Source: Methylobacterium radiodurans (GTDB lineage Bacteria; Pseudomonadota; Alphaproteobacteria; Rhizobiales; Beijerinckiaceae). Taken from it: a stretch of DNA of 64,000 nucleotides. Position 1 is the stretch's first letter. Every line of letters begins with the position of its first letter. The position numbers were made by a program, and so were the translations under genes. A model generated the notes under the pieces. That model searched no databases. It had not been told where the DNA came from and worked only from the letters and a program-made list of their open reading frames with translations. The stretch covers positions 1,913,501-1,977,500 of the forward strand of contig NZ_CP029551.1 in NCBI RefSeq assembly GCF_003173735.1, read 5' to 3'. Positions 48,914 through 57,390 of the stretch are shown here, in pieces.

Positions 48914-49990
48914 ATGAAGACCTACAACATCGCCGCCATCCCCGCCGACGGCATCGGCGTCGAGGTCATCGCGGCCGGCATCGAGGCTCTGGATGCGCTC
49001 GCCGCGAAGTCGGGAAGCTTCAATTTCAAGTTCGATCACTTCGACTGGGGCTCGGACTACTACAAGCGCCACGGCGTGATGATGCCGGCCAATGGGCGCG
49101 AGCAGATCAAGGACCACGACGCGATCTTCTTCGGCGCGGTCGGCGCGCCGGACGTGCCGGACCACATCACGCTCTGGGGTCTGCGGCTCGCCATCTGCCA
49201 GCCCTTCGACCAGTACGCCAACGTGCGTCCGACCCGGATCCTGCCCGGCATCACCAGCCCGCTGCGCCACGTCACCGGACCGGAGCTGGACTGGGTGATC
49301 GTGCGCGAGAACTCCGAGGGCGAGTACGCGGGCGTCGGCGGCCGGGTGCACCAGGGCCATCCCAACGAGGTCGCCACCGACGTCGCGATGTTCACCCGCA
49401 GCGGTGTCGACCGCATCATCCGCTTCGCCTTCAAGCTGGCGCAGAGCCGGCCCCGCAAGCTCCTCACGGTGGTGACGAAGTCGAACGCGCAGCGCCACGC
49501 CATGGTGATGTGGGACGAGATCGCGGCCGAGGTGGCGCGGGACTTTCCCGACGTGACCTGGGACAAGATGCTGGTCGACGCCATGACCATGCGCATGACG
49601 ATGAAGCCGGAGACGCTCGACACCATCGTGGCGACGAACCTGCATGCCGACATCCTGTCGGATCTTGCCGCCGCGCTCGCCGGCTCCCTCGGCATCGCGC
49701 CGACCGCGAACCTCAACCCGGAGCGCAAATTCCCGTCGATGTTCGAGCCGATCCACGGTTCGGCCTTCGACATCACCGGCAAGGGGATCGCGAACCCGAT
49801 CGCCACCTTCTGGACCGCCTGCCAGATGCTGGAGCATCTCGGCGAGAAGGCCGCCGCCGACCGCCTGATGCGCGCGGTCGAGCGCGTCACCGCCGACCCG
49901 AACCTGCATACGCCCGATCTCGGCGGCAAGGCGACGACGCGCCAGGTCACGGACGCGGTGATCGCCGCGATCCAGGGCGACAACGAGTAA
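48914..49990 (+). CDS. ttuC: Tartrate dehydrogenase / D-malate dehydrogenase
   Basis: A 358-residue beta-decarboxylating dehydrogenase of the isopropylmalate dehydrogenase superfamily. The N-terminus is YNIAAIPADGIGVEVIAAGIEAL. The TtuC hallmark is FDWGSDYYKRHGVMMPANG, followed by FFGAVGAPDVPDHITLWGLRLAICQPFDQYANVRPTR, the Tyr in ENSEGEYAGVGGR, the Asp pair in TNLHADILSDLAAALAGSLGIAPTAN, and the NAD loop FEPIHGSAFDITGKGIANP. It converts tartrate to oxaloglycolate and on to D-glycerate, using Mn2+ and NAD+. Second gene of the operon. Confidence 0.92.
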   Translation: MKTYNIAAIPADGIGVEVIAAGIEALDALAAKSGSFNFKFDHFDWGSDYYKRHGVMMPANGREQIKDHDAIFFGAVGAPDVPDHITLWGLRLAICQPFDQYANVRPTRILPGITSPLRHVTGPELDWVIVRENSEGEYAGVGGRVHQGHPNEVATDVAMFTRSGVDRIIRFAFKLAQSRPRKLLTVVTKSNAQRHAMVMWDEIAAEVARDFPDVTWDKMLVDAMTMRMTMKPETLDTIVATNLHADILSDLAAALAGSLGIAPTANLNPERKFPSMFEPIHGSAFDITGKGIANPIATFWTACQMLEHLGEKAAADRLMRAVERVTADPNLHTPDLGGKATTRQVTDAVIAAIQGDNE

Positions 49991-50000
49991 GGCCGGTGGT

Positions 50001-51260
50001 GTGACCGAGCCCGGCGATTTCCTGCGGCGGCTGTTCGCAGCCGCCGTGGCGGCGGCCAATCCCGCCGTCAGCCTCGCTCGGCATCTGCCGGGCCCGCCCC
50101 GCGGACGTACGATCGTCATCGGGGCTGGCAAGGCGGCCGCTGCGATGGCCCGCGCCGTCGAGACGGCCTGGCAGGGCGAGCTCTCCGGGCTCGTGGTCAC
50201 ACGCTACGGGCACGGCACGCCGACCTCATGCATCGAGGTTGTCGAGGCAGCCCATCCCGTGCCGGATGCTGCCGGTGAGGCAGCGGCACGGCGTATCCTC
50301 GATCTGGTCGCCGGGCTCACGCCCGACGACCTTGTTCTCTGCCTGATATCCGGCGGGGGATCGTCCCTGCTCTCCCTGCCGGCGCCAGGACTGACTCTGG
50401 TCGACAAGCAGGCGGTGAACCGCGCCCTGCTGAAGTCGGGCGCCGCCATCGGCGAGATGAATTGCGTCCGACGGCACCTCTCGGCCATCAAGGGTGGGCG
50501 GCTTGCAGCCGCGTGTCACCCGGCCAAGGTCGTGACGCTGCTGATCTCGGATATCCCCGGCGACGATCCACTCGACATCACGTCGGGACCCACGATCGGT
50601 GATCCCACGACCTGCTCCGATGCCTTGGCGATCCTCGCCTATCGCCGCATCGCCGTGCCCCCGGCGGTCCGGGAGCACCTGGAGAGCGGGGCTGGCGAGA
50701 CGGTGAAGCCGGGTGATCCGCGGCTGGGCACGCCGGATCTACGCATGATCGCAACCCCGCTGATGGCACTGCAGGCTGCCGCTGCTTTGGCACAGCGTGA
50801 GGGTGTGCCGGCCTACATCCTAGGCGATGCGATCGAAGGGGAGGCTCGCGAGGTCGGCCGGGTCATGGCCGGGATCGCCAAGAGCGTCTCCGCTCATGGG
50901 CTGCCGTTTGCCGCACCCTGTGTCCTGCTCGCCGGGGGCGAGACCACTGTCACCGTGCGCGGTCAGGGCCGCGGCGGCCGCAACGTCGAGTTCCTCTTAG
51001 CGCTCGGCGCCGCGCTGGCAGGCCATCCCGGCGTTCACGCCCTGGCCGGCGACACGGACGGGGTGGACGGTATCGAGGCGATCGCGGGCGCTGTCCTCGC
51101 GCCCGACACGCCACTCCGCGCTGCGGCGAGAGGTCTATCCTTCGCCGACGCTCTGGATCGGAACGATGGTCACGGTTACTTCGAGGCACTCGGCGACGCA
51201 GTCATCACCGGACCGACCCTGACCAACGTGAACGACTTCCGGGCGGTCCTGGTGGTCTGA
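50001..51260 (+). CDS. ttuD: Glycerate 2-kinase (class II, TtuD/GckA-like)
   Basis: A 419-residue MOFRL-family glycerate kinase (GTG start). Signatures: RTIVIGAGKAAAAMARAVE, VVEAAHPVPDAAGEAAARRIL, DLVLCLISGGGSSLLSLPAPGLTLVDKQAVNRALLKSGAAIGEMNCVRRHLSAIKGGRLA, LLISDIPGDDPLDITSGPT, LLAGGETTVTVRGQGRGGRNVEFLLALG and the C-terminal MOFRL-like DTDGVDG...GPTLTNVNDFRAVLV. It phosphorylates D-glycerate, giving 2-phosphoglycerate in this class, ready for enolase. It follows ttuC by 10 bp. Confidence 0.92.
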   Translation: MTEPGDFLRRLFAAAVAAANPAVSLARHLPGPPRGRTIVIGAGKAAAAMARAVETAWQGELSGLVVTRYGHGTPTSCIEVVEAAHPVPDAAGEAAARRILDLVAGLTPDDLVLCLISGGGSSLLSLPAPGLTLVDKQAVNRALLKSGAAIGEMNCVRRHLSAIKGGRLAAACHPAKVVTLLISDIPGDDPLDITSGPTIGDPTTCSDALAILAYRRIAVPPAVREHLESGAGETVKPGDPRLGTPDLRMIATPLMALQAAAALAQREGVPAYILGDAIEGEAREVGRVMAGIAKSVSAHGLPFAAPCVLLAGGETTVTVRGQGRGGRNVEFLLALGAALAGHPGVHALAGDTDGVDGIEAIAGAVLAPDTPLRAAARGLSFADALDRNDGHGYFEALGDAVITGPTLTNVNDFRAVLVV

Positions 51261-51301
51261 CATAACTCTTACAGAGGCGGCCGTCCGCGGCCGAGCCAAC
51301 C

Positions 51302-52714
51302 ATGCGCCGTCACCGCTACGCCAAGATCGTCGCCACCGTCGGGCCGGCGACCAACACACCGGAGATGCTCAAGGCCCTGTTCCTGGCCGGCGTCGACACC
51401 TTCCGCCTGAACTTCAGCCACGGCGTCCAGGCGGACCACGCCAAGGTCCACGCTTCGATCCGCGCCTTGGAGAAAGAGGTCGGCCGGCCCATCGGCATCC
51501 TGCAGGATCTACAAGGCCCCAAGATCCGGGTCGGCACCGTGCGGGACGGGCGGCTCGATCTCACCTCCGGCGAGCGCGTGCGCTTCGTCCTCGAAGGCTC
51601 GGAAGGTGGCAAGGACGCGATCCCGCTGCATCACCCGGAGATCTTCGCGGCCGTGGTGCCCGGCCAGGACCTCCTGATCGATGACGGTCGCGTGCGGGTG
51701 AGAGTCGTCGGCGTCGAGGCCGCCGTGATCGAGGCCGAGGTGATCACCGCCGGTGTGATCTCGAACCGCAAGGGCGTGAACCTCCCCGGTACCCTGCTCG
51801 ACCTCTCGCCGCTGACCGAGAAGGATCGCGCCGATCTCGCCTTCGGGCTCGAGCTCGGCGTCGACTGGGTGGCGCTGTCCTTCGTGCAGAAGCCGTCCGA
51901 CGTGATCGAGGCGCGCGGCCTGATCGGGGACAAGGCCGGCATCATGACCAAGGTCGAGAAGCCGCAAGCGCTCGATCGGATCGAGGACATCATCCGCCTC
52001 TCGGATGCCGTGATGGTGGCCCGCGGCGATCTCGGCGTCGAGATCCCGCACGAGGATGTGCCCGCCCGTCAGAAGGAACTGATCCGCGCTTGCCGGCTCG
52101 CCGTGAAGCCGGTGATCGTCGCGACCCAGATGCTGGACTCGATGGTCAATGCGCCAGCACCGACCCGAGCGGAGGCCTCGGACGTGGCGACCGCGATCTA
52201 CGACGGGGCCGATGCCGTCATGCTCTCGGCCGAGTCCGCGACGGGCCGCTATCCCGTCGAGGCCGTATCGATGATGGACCGCATCATCCGCAGCGTTGAG
52301 GGGCACAAGCTCTACCACTCGATCATCGCTGCGCTGGAGCCGGGCGAGGAGGAGACGCCGCCCCATGCGGTGGCCACCGCCACCGCGACTCTCGCCGAGG
52401 CGATCCATGCGACCGCGATCGTCGCCTACACGGAAAGCGGTACGACAGCCGCACGGGTGGCCCGCAAGCGTCCGGCCGTGCCGATCCTGGCGCTCACCCC
52501 CAACGTCGACACCTCTCGCCGTCTGAGCCTGCTCTGGGGCGCCCACAGCGTCCGCACGGACGACGTCGACTCCTACGAGGAGATGACCGCCAAGGCCTGC
52601 CACCACGCGCAGGAGGAGGGCTTTGCCAAGCCCAACGACATCGTCGTCACTGCCGCGGGCATCCCGTTCCACACCACCGGCAACACCAACAACATCCGTC
52701 TGATCCAGATCTGA
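51302..52714 (+). CDS. pyk: Pyruvate kinase
   Basis: A 470-residue pyruvate kinase. The start MRRHRYAKIVATVGPATNTPEMLKALFLAGVDTFRLNFSHG, the domain-B loop, DLAFGLELGVDWVALSFVQKPSDVIEARGLI, ITKVEKPQAL-type K/E (MTKVEKPQALDRI), the signature DAVMVARGDLGVEIPHEDVPARQKELIRACR, and ATQMLDSM are all present. It makes pyruvate and ATP from phosphoenolpyruvate. Its place after glycerate kinase suggests a dedicated copy for tartrate/glycerate use (often named ttuE). It is 41 bp from ttuD. A hairpin follows. Confidence 0.93.
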   Translation: MRRHRYAKIVATVGPATNTPEMLKALFLAGVDTFRLNFSHGVQADHAKVHASIRALEKEVGRPIGILQDLQGPKIRVGTVRDGRLDLTSGERVRFVLEGSEGGKDAIPLHHPEIFAAVVPGQDLLIDDGRVRVRVVGVEAAVIEAEVITAGVISNRKGVNLPGTLLDLSPLTEKDRADLAFGLELGVDWVALSFVQKPSDVIEARGLIGDKAGIMTKVEKPQALDRIEDIIRLSDAVMVARGDLGVEIPHEDVPARQKELIRACRLAVKPVIVATQMLDSMVNAPAPTRAEASDVATAIYDGADAVMLSAESATGRYPVEAVSMMDRIIRSVEGHKLYHSIIAALEPGEEETPPHAVATATATLAEAIHATAIVAYTESGTTAARVARKRPAVPILALTPNVDTSRRLSLLWGAHSVRTDDVDSYEEMTAKACHHAQEEGFAKPNDIVVTAAGIPFHTTGNTNNIRLIQI

Positions 52715-52719
52715 TCCTC

Positions 52720-52748
52720 GCTTCGAGCTGCCCCAGGCGGCTCGAAGC
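52720..52748 (+). terminator. Hairpin after the pyruvate kinase gene
   Basis: GCTTCGAGC and GCTCGAAGC form a 9-bp stem around an 11-nt loop, six bases past the pyk stop. No T-run follows. It would separate pyk from the enolase stub. Confidence 0.5.
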
Positions 52749-52790
52749 TGAGCGGCGACCTACAACAGCTTTGCCCGTGGAGGCAGCCCT

Positions 52791-52934
52791 ATGACGACGA
52801 TCACCAACATCGGCGCCTGCGAGATCCTGGACAGCCGGGGCGATCCGACCGTCGAGGTCGACGTGCTCTGGGCGGACGGCTCCTTCGGTCGCGCCGCAGT
52901 CCGGCCAAGGCGCTGCCTGCCGACGATGCTCTGA
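52791..52934 (+). pseudogene. eno: Enolase, N-terminal stub
   Basis: [37 protein letters not shown] is the enolase N-terminus (family form: EILDSRGNPTVEV...GRAAVPSGAS), preceded by a GTGGAGG site. After about 37 codons the match stops where PSGAS should follow. The frame runs on as RPRRCLPTM and ends at 52934. More than 90% of the gene is gone. It would have completed the route glycerate 2-phosphate to phosphoenolpyruvate to pyruvate in this operon. Confidence 0.85.
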
Positions 52935-53049
52935 GAATCTGCCGTTCGAAGTCGGCGCGCGTTCGGAATGGATTGGTGGCGCCGGAACACCGGAGGCGGC
53001 GTCAGGCATCGCGCTTTCACCGACATGGCCCCGCGCCTACATACCCGCC

Positions 53050-53736
53050 ATGCCTGTCCTGCTAGCGCTCGGCGTTGCCCTCCTGCTCGGCCTCGTGTTC
53101 GGCCCGCAGTGGTGGGTACGCCGGGTCATGCAGCAACACGCCGCCGAGCGGCCGGACTTACCCGGGACCGGAGGCGAGCTCGCCCGCCATCTGCTCGACC
53201 TGGCCCGGCTGGAGCACGTTCCCGTCGAGATCGCGCCAGCCGACCACTACGACCCGGTCGCAAACGTCGTGCGCCTGTCGCCGCAGAACCATGACGGTCG
53301 CTCGATCACGGCGGTCGCGGTCGCGGCGCACGAGGTCTCCCACGCGCTCCAGCACGCGGCCGGGGACCGGCTTCTCGCGGCGCGGGTAACCTTCGCTCCG
53401 GTCGTGCGGGGCTTCGAGTTCGCCGCAGCCGTGGTGATGACGACCGCGCCCCTGATGGTCGCCGTCGTCAAGTCGCCTGTCCTGCTCGCCCTACAGGTGG
53501 GTGTCGGCATCGCGCTCCTCGGTGTCCGCCTCGTGTTCCACCTCTTGACGCTGCCCGTCGAGCTCGACGCGAGCTTTCGCCGGGCCCTGCCGATCCTGGA
53601 AACGGGTCGCTTTCTCGACGCTGGCGATATGCGCGGCGCCCGCACCGTACTGCGCGCCGCGGCCCTCACCTACGTTGCCTCGTCCCTCGTGTCGCTCGTG
53701 AACATCGCCCGCGTTCGGCGCCTCCTCCCATTCTAA
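53050..53736 (+). CDS. Membrane zinc metallopeptidase (YugP/Zn_peptidase_2-like)
   Basis: A 228-residue membrane protein. An N-terminal helix (PVLLALGVALLLGLVFGP) is followed by a soluble segment with AHEVSHALQHAAGD, where H94-E95-x-x-H98 is the zinc motif, preceded by VVRLSPQNHDGRSITAVAVAAHE. Two to three further helices (FAAAVVMTTAPLMVAV, VLLALQVGVGIALLGVRLVFHL) and a downstream ELDASFRRALPIL, family-typical third-ligand region, complete it. Function is unknown; such proteins are putative membrane-bound proteases. Confidence 0.82.
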   Translation: MPVLLALGVALLLGLVFGPQWWVRRVMQQHAAERPDLPGTGGELARHLLDLARLEHVPVEIAPADHYDPVANVVRLSPQNHDGRSITAVAVAAHEVSHALQHAAGDRLLAARVTFAPVVRGFEFAAAVVMTTAPLMVAVVKSPVLLALQVGVGIALLGVRLVFHLLTLPVELDASFRRALPILETGRFLDAGDMRGARTVLRAAALTYVASSLVSLVNIARVRRLLPF

Positions 53737-53868
53737 GGCATGCGAGGCGTAAGTCCGATTTCCCGCTCCGTTGAAAGCGGACAGTTTCCTGCCGGCCGCC
53801 GGCCGTCGCGCCCACCTTGCCTCCTGTTTGCCCCCGTTCATGACCAGGGTTCGTTCCGAATCCGATCC

Positions 53869-54426
53869 GGCACCGATCCGGAGGCCGAGATGGGGCCCCT
53901 CGTCAAGAGGCAGCACTACGAGAAGGTGCGCGGCTACATCGACCAGGGCGTGGCCGAGGGCGCCGAGCTCGTGGTGGATGGGCGCGATCTCAAGCTCCAG
54001 GGCTACGAGAACGGCTACTTCCTGGGCGGCACGCTGTTCGACCGGGTCACCCCGGACATGACGATCTACAAGGAGGAGATCTTCGGCCCCGTCCTCGCGG
54101 TGACACGCGCGCCCGACTACGCGATGGCGGCGCGCCTCATCAACGAGCACGAGTTCGGCAACGGCACCGCGATCTTCACCCGGGACGGCGACGCCGCGCG
54201 CGAGTTCGCGCACCAGATCGAGGTGGGCATGGTCGGCATCAACGTGCCGATCCCGGTGCCGATGGCGTTCCACTCCTTCGGCGGCTGGAAGGCCTCGCTG
54301 TTCGGTGATCACCACATGCACGGGCCGGAGGGCGTGCGCTTCTACACCCGCCTGAAGACGATCACGACCCGCTGGCCGACCGGGATCCGGGCGGGCGCAG
54401 ACTTCGTGATGCCCACGATGCAGTAA
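53869..54426 (+). pseudogene. mmsA: Methylmalonate-semialdehyde dehydrogenase (MmsA), C-terminal fragment
   Basis: From [27 protein letters not shown] onward the frame matches the last about 185 residues of CoA-acylating (methyl)malonate-semialdehyde dehydrogenase: [112 protein letters not shown]. The N-terminal two-thirds with the catalytic Cys are absent and the sequence before 53869 is unrelated. A recombination remnant. Confidence 0.88.
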
Positions 54427-54983
54427 GGCAAGCCGACACGGCGACCGGCGGTTCCAGCCGCCGATCGCATCAGGGATCTTGAAATAATCCGTGCCCTGAG
54501 CCGCTCGATGAATGAGGAGATCCGCCTGGCCCTCAAGGTCGGCCCGGAGATTCGGATCATCGACCGTGCGGCCTCCAAGCCCCGAAATGCTACATGGATT
54601 GCGAGCAGGACGTCGTCGACTGGAGCCTCCTCCCGCCCAGTGAGGCCGACCATGAACTCTTGATGCAGGTCCGTCCCCAGGAGGGCACGCACAACAAGCC
54701 GCCGCAGAAGTCGTTCGATTGCAGCATCATGGACGTCGCCGACGATATGGGCTTCGGCATCCACGACCTGAATGATGCCCTTGCACTGGGCTTGGTGACA
54801 CGCAAGGCAACGGATGGTTTGTCAGTGGGCGCCTGGCGCGTTCATCGCGTTCGCCCCAATGGATCATGCAAGGTGGCGCAGTGACGGAACACCGATCCGG
54901 CTGCTGTGCGGGCCGTTCAGGTTTCATCCCATGGCGGAGGCGGTTCAGCCGGGGTTGTTAAGTTCCCTGGACACATCGTGTCC
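54427..54983. other. Intergenic, no convincing gene
   Basis: About 560 bp between the mmsA fragment and the cyclase. A plus-strand frame 54594-54884 (96 codons) has no family features. A small GC hairpin (GGCGG...CCGCC near 54449-54464) follows the fragment. Probably decayed DNA. Confidence 0.4.
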
Positions 54984-56291
54984 TCAAGCCACCCTGTGCA
55001 ATGCTCTGGGCGAAAGGTTTGCCCCCGCGACGCCCTGCAGCTCGTCCCGCCCTCCACTGAGTTGCACGCGGTTCCGGCCGCCGCGTTTGGCCGCGTACAG
55101 AGCTTCGTCCGCCGCACGGAGGAGCTCGCTCATCATGGTCGGTGAATGAGGTCCGGTGGATATGGCCGCCACGCCGATGCTGACGGTCACCGGCCCGGCA
55201 TCGCCCGCGAGGGAGCTCGGCAGGTTCATGGTCTGTACGGTTTGGCGCATCTGCTCGCAGGCGACCCGGGCCCGATCGATGTCGGCGTCCGGCAGCAAGA
55301 GTAGGAATTCCTCGCCGCCGTATCGCCCGACCTCACCCCTCCAGGCGGTCGCCGACGCTGCCAGCGAGGTGGCGACGGCGCGCAGGCACCGATCGCCTTC
55401 CTGGTGGCCGCGGGTATCGTTCAGACGTTTGAAGTGATCGATGTCGACGAGTGCGACAGCAAGGCGGCAGGCCCTGGCCGGGTCGTCGAATGAGGCTTGG
55501 AATCGCTCCATAATCGCGCGCCGGTTAAGGATGCCGGTCAGGGCATCCGTGATCGCGAGTTCCTGAAGCTGCCGGTTCGCCGCGCGCAGCTGTCGCATCT
55601 GAAAGAGATCGTGCAGGCGCAGCATCTCTGCGCGCAGGTGCACCCGGTTGGCTGTCAGGCGGGCCAGGATCAGCGCGGACGTGACGGCGGCGAAGAACGC
55701 TGTCATCAATCCCACGTCGAAGCCGGATACGCTCGGGTTGAGCCACTGCACCCCGGCATAGGCGAGGCAGTTGCAGAGACCGGACAGGATGATCCAGCGC
55801 CGACCGAGCGGTATGACGGCAATGCTTGTCGAGATCACCATGAAGCAGGCCGTCGCGTAGCGCTCGTGGATCGGTCCGCCCGCGACCAGCCCGAGCATGC
55901 AGGCCAGCATCATCATGCTGAGCGAGAACAGGATGATCGAGAGGCCTTCGATCCAGGCGGGACGCTCGGTCGTCCAAGCTTTGACGACTGCGAGATAGAC
56001 CAACGGGATCGCGAGACCTCTCAGGGCAATTGCGGGCGCCAGCATCGAGGCGGCCATCATGTAATCGATTCCGATCACCAGCACATTGATTAGCGTGATG
56101 ACTTTCAGCCACGCGCGTGCGGTCGCTGCCCGACCGTGCCAGGATACTCGTCTATAGAGTTTCATAGTGGCTGCCGTCGGGCGCATCTTGCGGATGGAGC
56201 CCTTGATGAGAGTCTCGATTTCCGCCTTGAAGTCGTGAGACGCCATTGCAGCGGAAATGTCCGCAAGTTCGTCGCGTCTCTTGTTGCTCAT
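54984..56291 (-). CDS. Membrane diguanylate cyclase (GGDEF)
   Basis: A 435-residue protein. A polar N-terminus of about 55 residues precedes five to six transmembrane helices (about 60-215, for example VITLINVLVIGIDYMMAASMLAPAIALRGLAIPLVYLAVV and ILFSLSMMMLACMLGLVAGG). A short coiled coil (LRAEMLRLHDLFQMRQLRAANRQLQEL) leads into a GGDEF domain: AITDALTGILNRRAIMERF, VDIDHFKRLNDTRGHQEGDRCLRAVA, and the active loop RYGGEEFLLLLPD. The signature GGEEF is intact, so it should make c-di-GMP. No EAL domain or RxxD inhibition site was noted. Monocistronic. Confidence 0.9.
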   Translation of the reverse strand: MSNKRRDELADISAAMASHDFKAEIETLIKGSIRKMRPTAATMKLYRRVSWHGRAATARAWLKVITLINVLVIGIDYMMAASMLAPAIALRGLAIPLVYLAVVKAWTTERPAWIEGLSIILFSLSMMMLACMLGLVAGGPIHERYATACFMVISTSIAVIPLGRRWIILSGLCNCLAYAGVQWLNPSVSGFDVGLMTAFFAAVTSALILARLTANRVHLRAEMLRLHDLFQMRQLRAANRQLQELAITDALTGILNRRAIMERFQASFDDPARACRLAVALVDIDHFKRLNDTRGHQEGDRCLRAVATSLAASATAWRGEVGRYGGEEFLLLLPDADIDRARVACEQMRQTVQTMNLPSSLAGDAGPVTVSIGVAAISTGPHSPTMMSELLRAADEALYAAKRGGRNRVQLSGGRDELQGVAGANLSPRALHRVA

Positions 56292-56634
56292 ATCGGTAAG
56301 CGGCCTGACAGGTTTCGGGCTGTCAGAAGATTATCAGATAAGTCTTGAGGACAGTTTAAGAGATTTAAGTGTGCTATATTCGAGCGTCCCGGCCCGCTGC
56401 GATGATCGGACGTACGCATTCCCCTCGAACGCCCCCGCATCAGGGCAAGCGCACCGGGGGCGAGAATGCGCTTCGTACGAGGAGCGACGGAACGCCGCGC
56501 TCATGACGGCACAGATGTCCGTGCGGCGGCACCGGGTCCCCGGTAGCGCTGTCGACGCGAGCGCGGGCCGGACCGGTCGGTGTTGTAGGTCCAGGAAACC
56601 CGGCGCCCGCGGCCCTCCCGCACGTCTGGGAGTG
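56292..56634. other. Intergenic, promoter of the cyclase gene
   Basis: About 340 bp. The part next to the cyclase is AT-rich (AGATTATCAGATAAGTC, GTTTAAGAGATTTAAG) and probably its promoter; the rest is GC-rich without features. Confidence 0.45.
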
Positions 56635-56853
56635 CTATCTAGGTTGGGCCGGAGTGGCGCCTTCGCGCACGCAGGAGAGACCGTCGGCCAAAGCGCCGAT
56701 CCTCTCGTGCCAGGTCAATGGGCGGAGCCGGCGATCCGGGATGGCGGAGTGCCCATACAGGGCGCCTGCGAGCTGGCCGGTCACCGCGCCGACCGTATCC
56801 GCATCGTCGGCGAGGTTGACGGCCTCGATGAGCGCTGCCTCGAAGCTGTCCGT
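56635..56853 (-). pseudogene. ADP-ribosylglycohydrolase (DraG-type), C-terminal fragment
   Basis: The minus-strand frame reads TDSFEAALIEAVNLADDADTVGAVTGQLAGALYGHSAIPDRRL...LTWHERIGALADGL. This is the end of ADP-ribosyl-glycohydrolases, including the metal-binding Asp cluster DDADT and the TGQLAGALYG motif. Everything N-terminal is missing. It is fused, in a different frame, to the start of a flavoprotein gene, marking a recombination junction near 56853. Confidence 0.8.
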
Positions 56854-57100
56854 CGACCCGGCCCCGATCGTCGATCCACGCCGTGCCCTCCTCACCGGTG
56901 CCGTTGTCGAGGGCGGCTCGCTCAAGGCCCATGCGGCGCAGCACGTCACGACCGACACCGCGGACGTCGATGTTCTGCCCACCGTCCCGGAAGTTGGGCG
57001 CACGTTCGACCACTGTGACGTCGAAGCCATGATGGCCGAGCTACCGTGCGGCGGTGTTGCCGGCGATGCTTGCGCCAGTGACCAAGATGCGACGGCTCAT
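56854..57100 (-). pseudogene. FAD-dependent monooxygenase, N-terminal fragment with amber codon
   Basis: Starting at ATG 57100 behind a GGAGGTGAG site: MSRRILVTGASIAGNTAAR, a TAG at 57041-57043, then LGHHGFDVTVVERAPNFRDGGQNIDVRGVGRDVLRRMGLERAALDNGTGEEGTAWID. This is the FAD-binding GxSIxGxxxA dinucleotide fold and the following RAP..R..G region of PHBH-type monooxygenases. It is cut off after about 80 residues at the junction with the glycohydrolase fragment. Confidence 0.8.
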
Positions 57101-57346
57101 GCGGGACTCACCTCCGGTTGACGCAACACCAGCACGCCGAACAGGTTGCCCAGCGACAGGGTGCTGATTGCCTGGTCTCAGACCGAGCGAGCTGCGACCG
57201 AGGCCCCTCAGCTCGGTTTTCGGCGCAAAGCCCCTCCGCCGCAGTCAAGCTCAACCTGCGGTACTGCGGCTGCGCTTCTCGTCACATGTGGATAACGAGG
57301 ACGATCCCAGCGGCTGAGTTGCCGGTCACTCGCTCAAGCGCAGATA

Positions 57347-57361
57347 GAACAAAAGATGAAC
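57347..57361 (+). promoter_or_regulatory. SOS box (alphaproteobacterial LexA site)
   Basis: GAAC-AAAAGAT-GAAC fits the direct-repeat LexA motif GAAC-N7-GAAC of Alphaproteobacteria exactly. It lies 29 bp ahead of the imuA start, where it would repress the imuA-imuB-dnaE2 operon until DNA damage. Confidence 0.85.
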
Positions 57362-57390
57362 AGACAGTCGATTGGGAGGGTGTCCCGTGC

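Noticed and set aside
54594..54884. 96-codon plus-strand frame with a Met/Asp-rich middle
   Set aside because: No ribosome binding site, no recognisable motif and decayed surroundings; more likely chance.
57118..57390. Longer N-terminus for ImuA beginning at 57118
   Set aside because: It would cover the SOS box and is not protein-like; the start at 57391 has a proper ribosome binding site.
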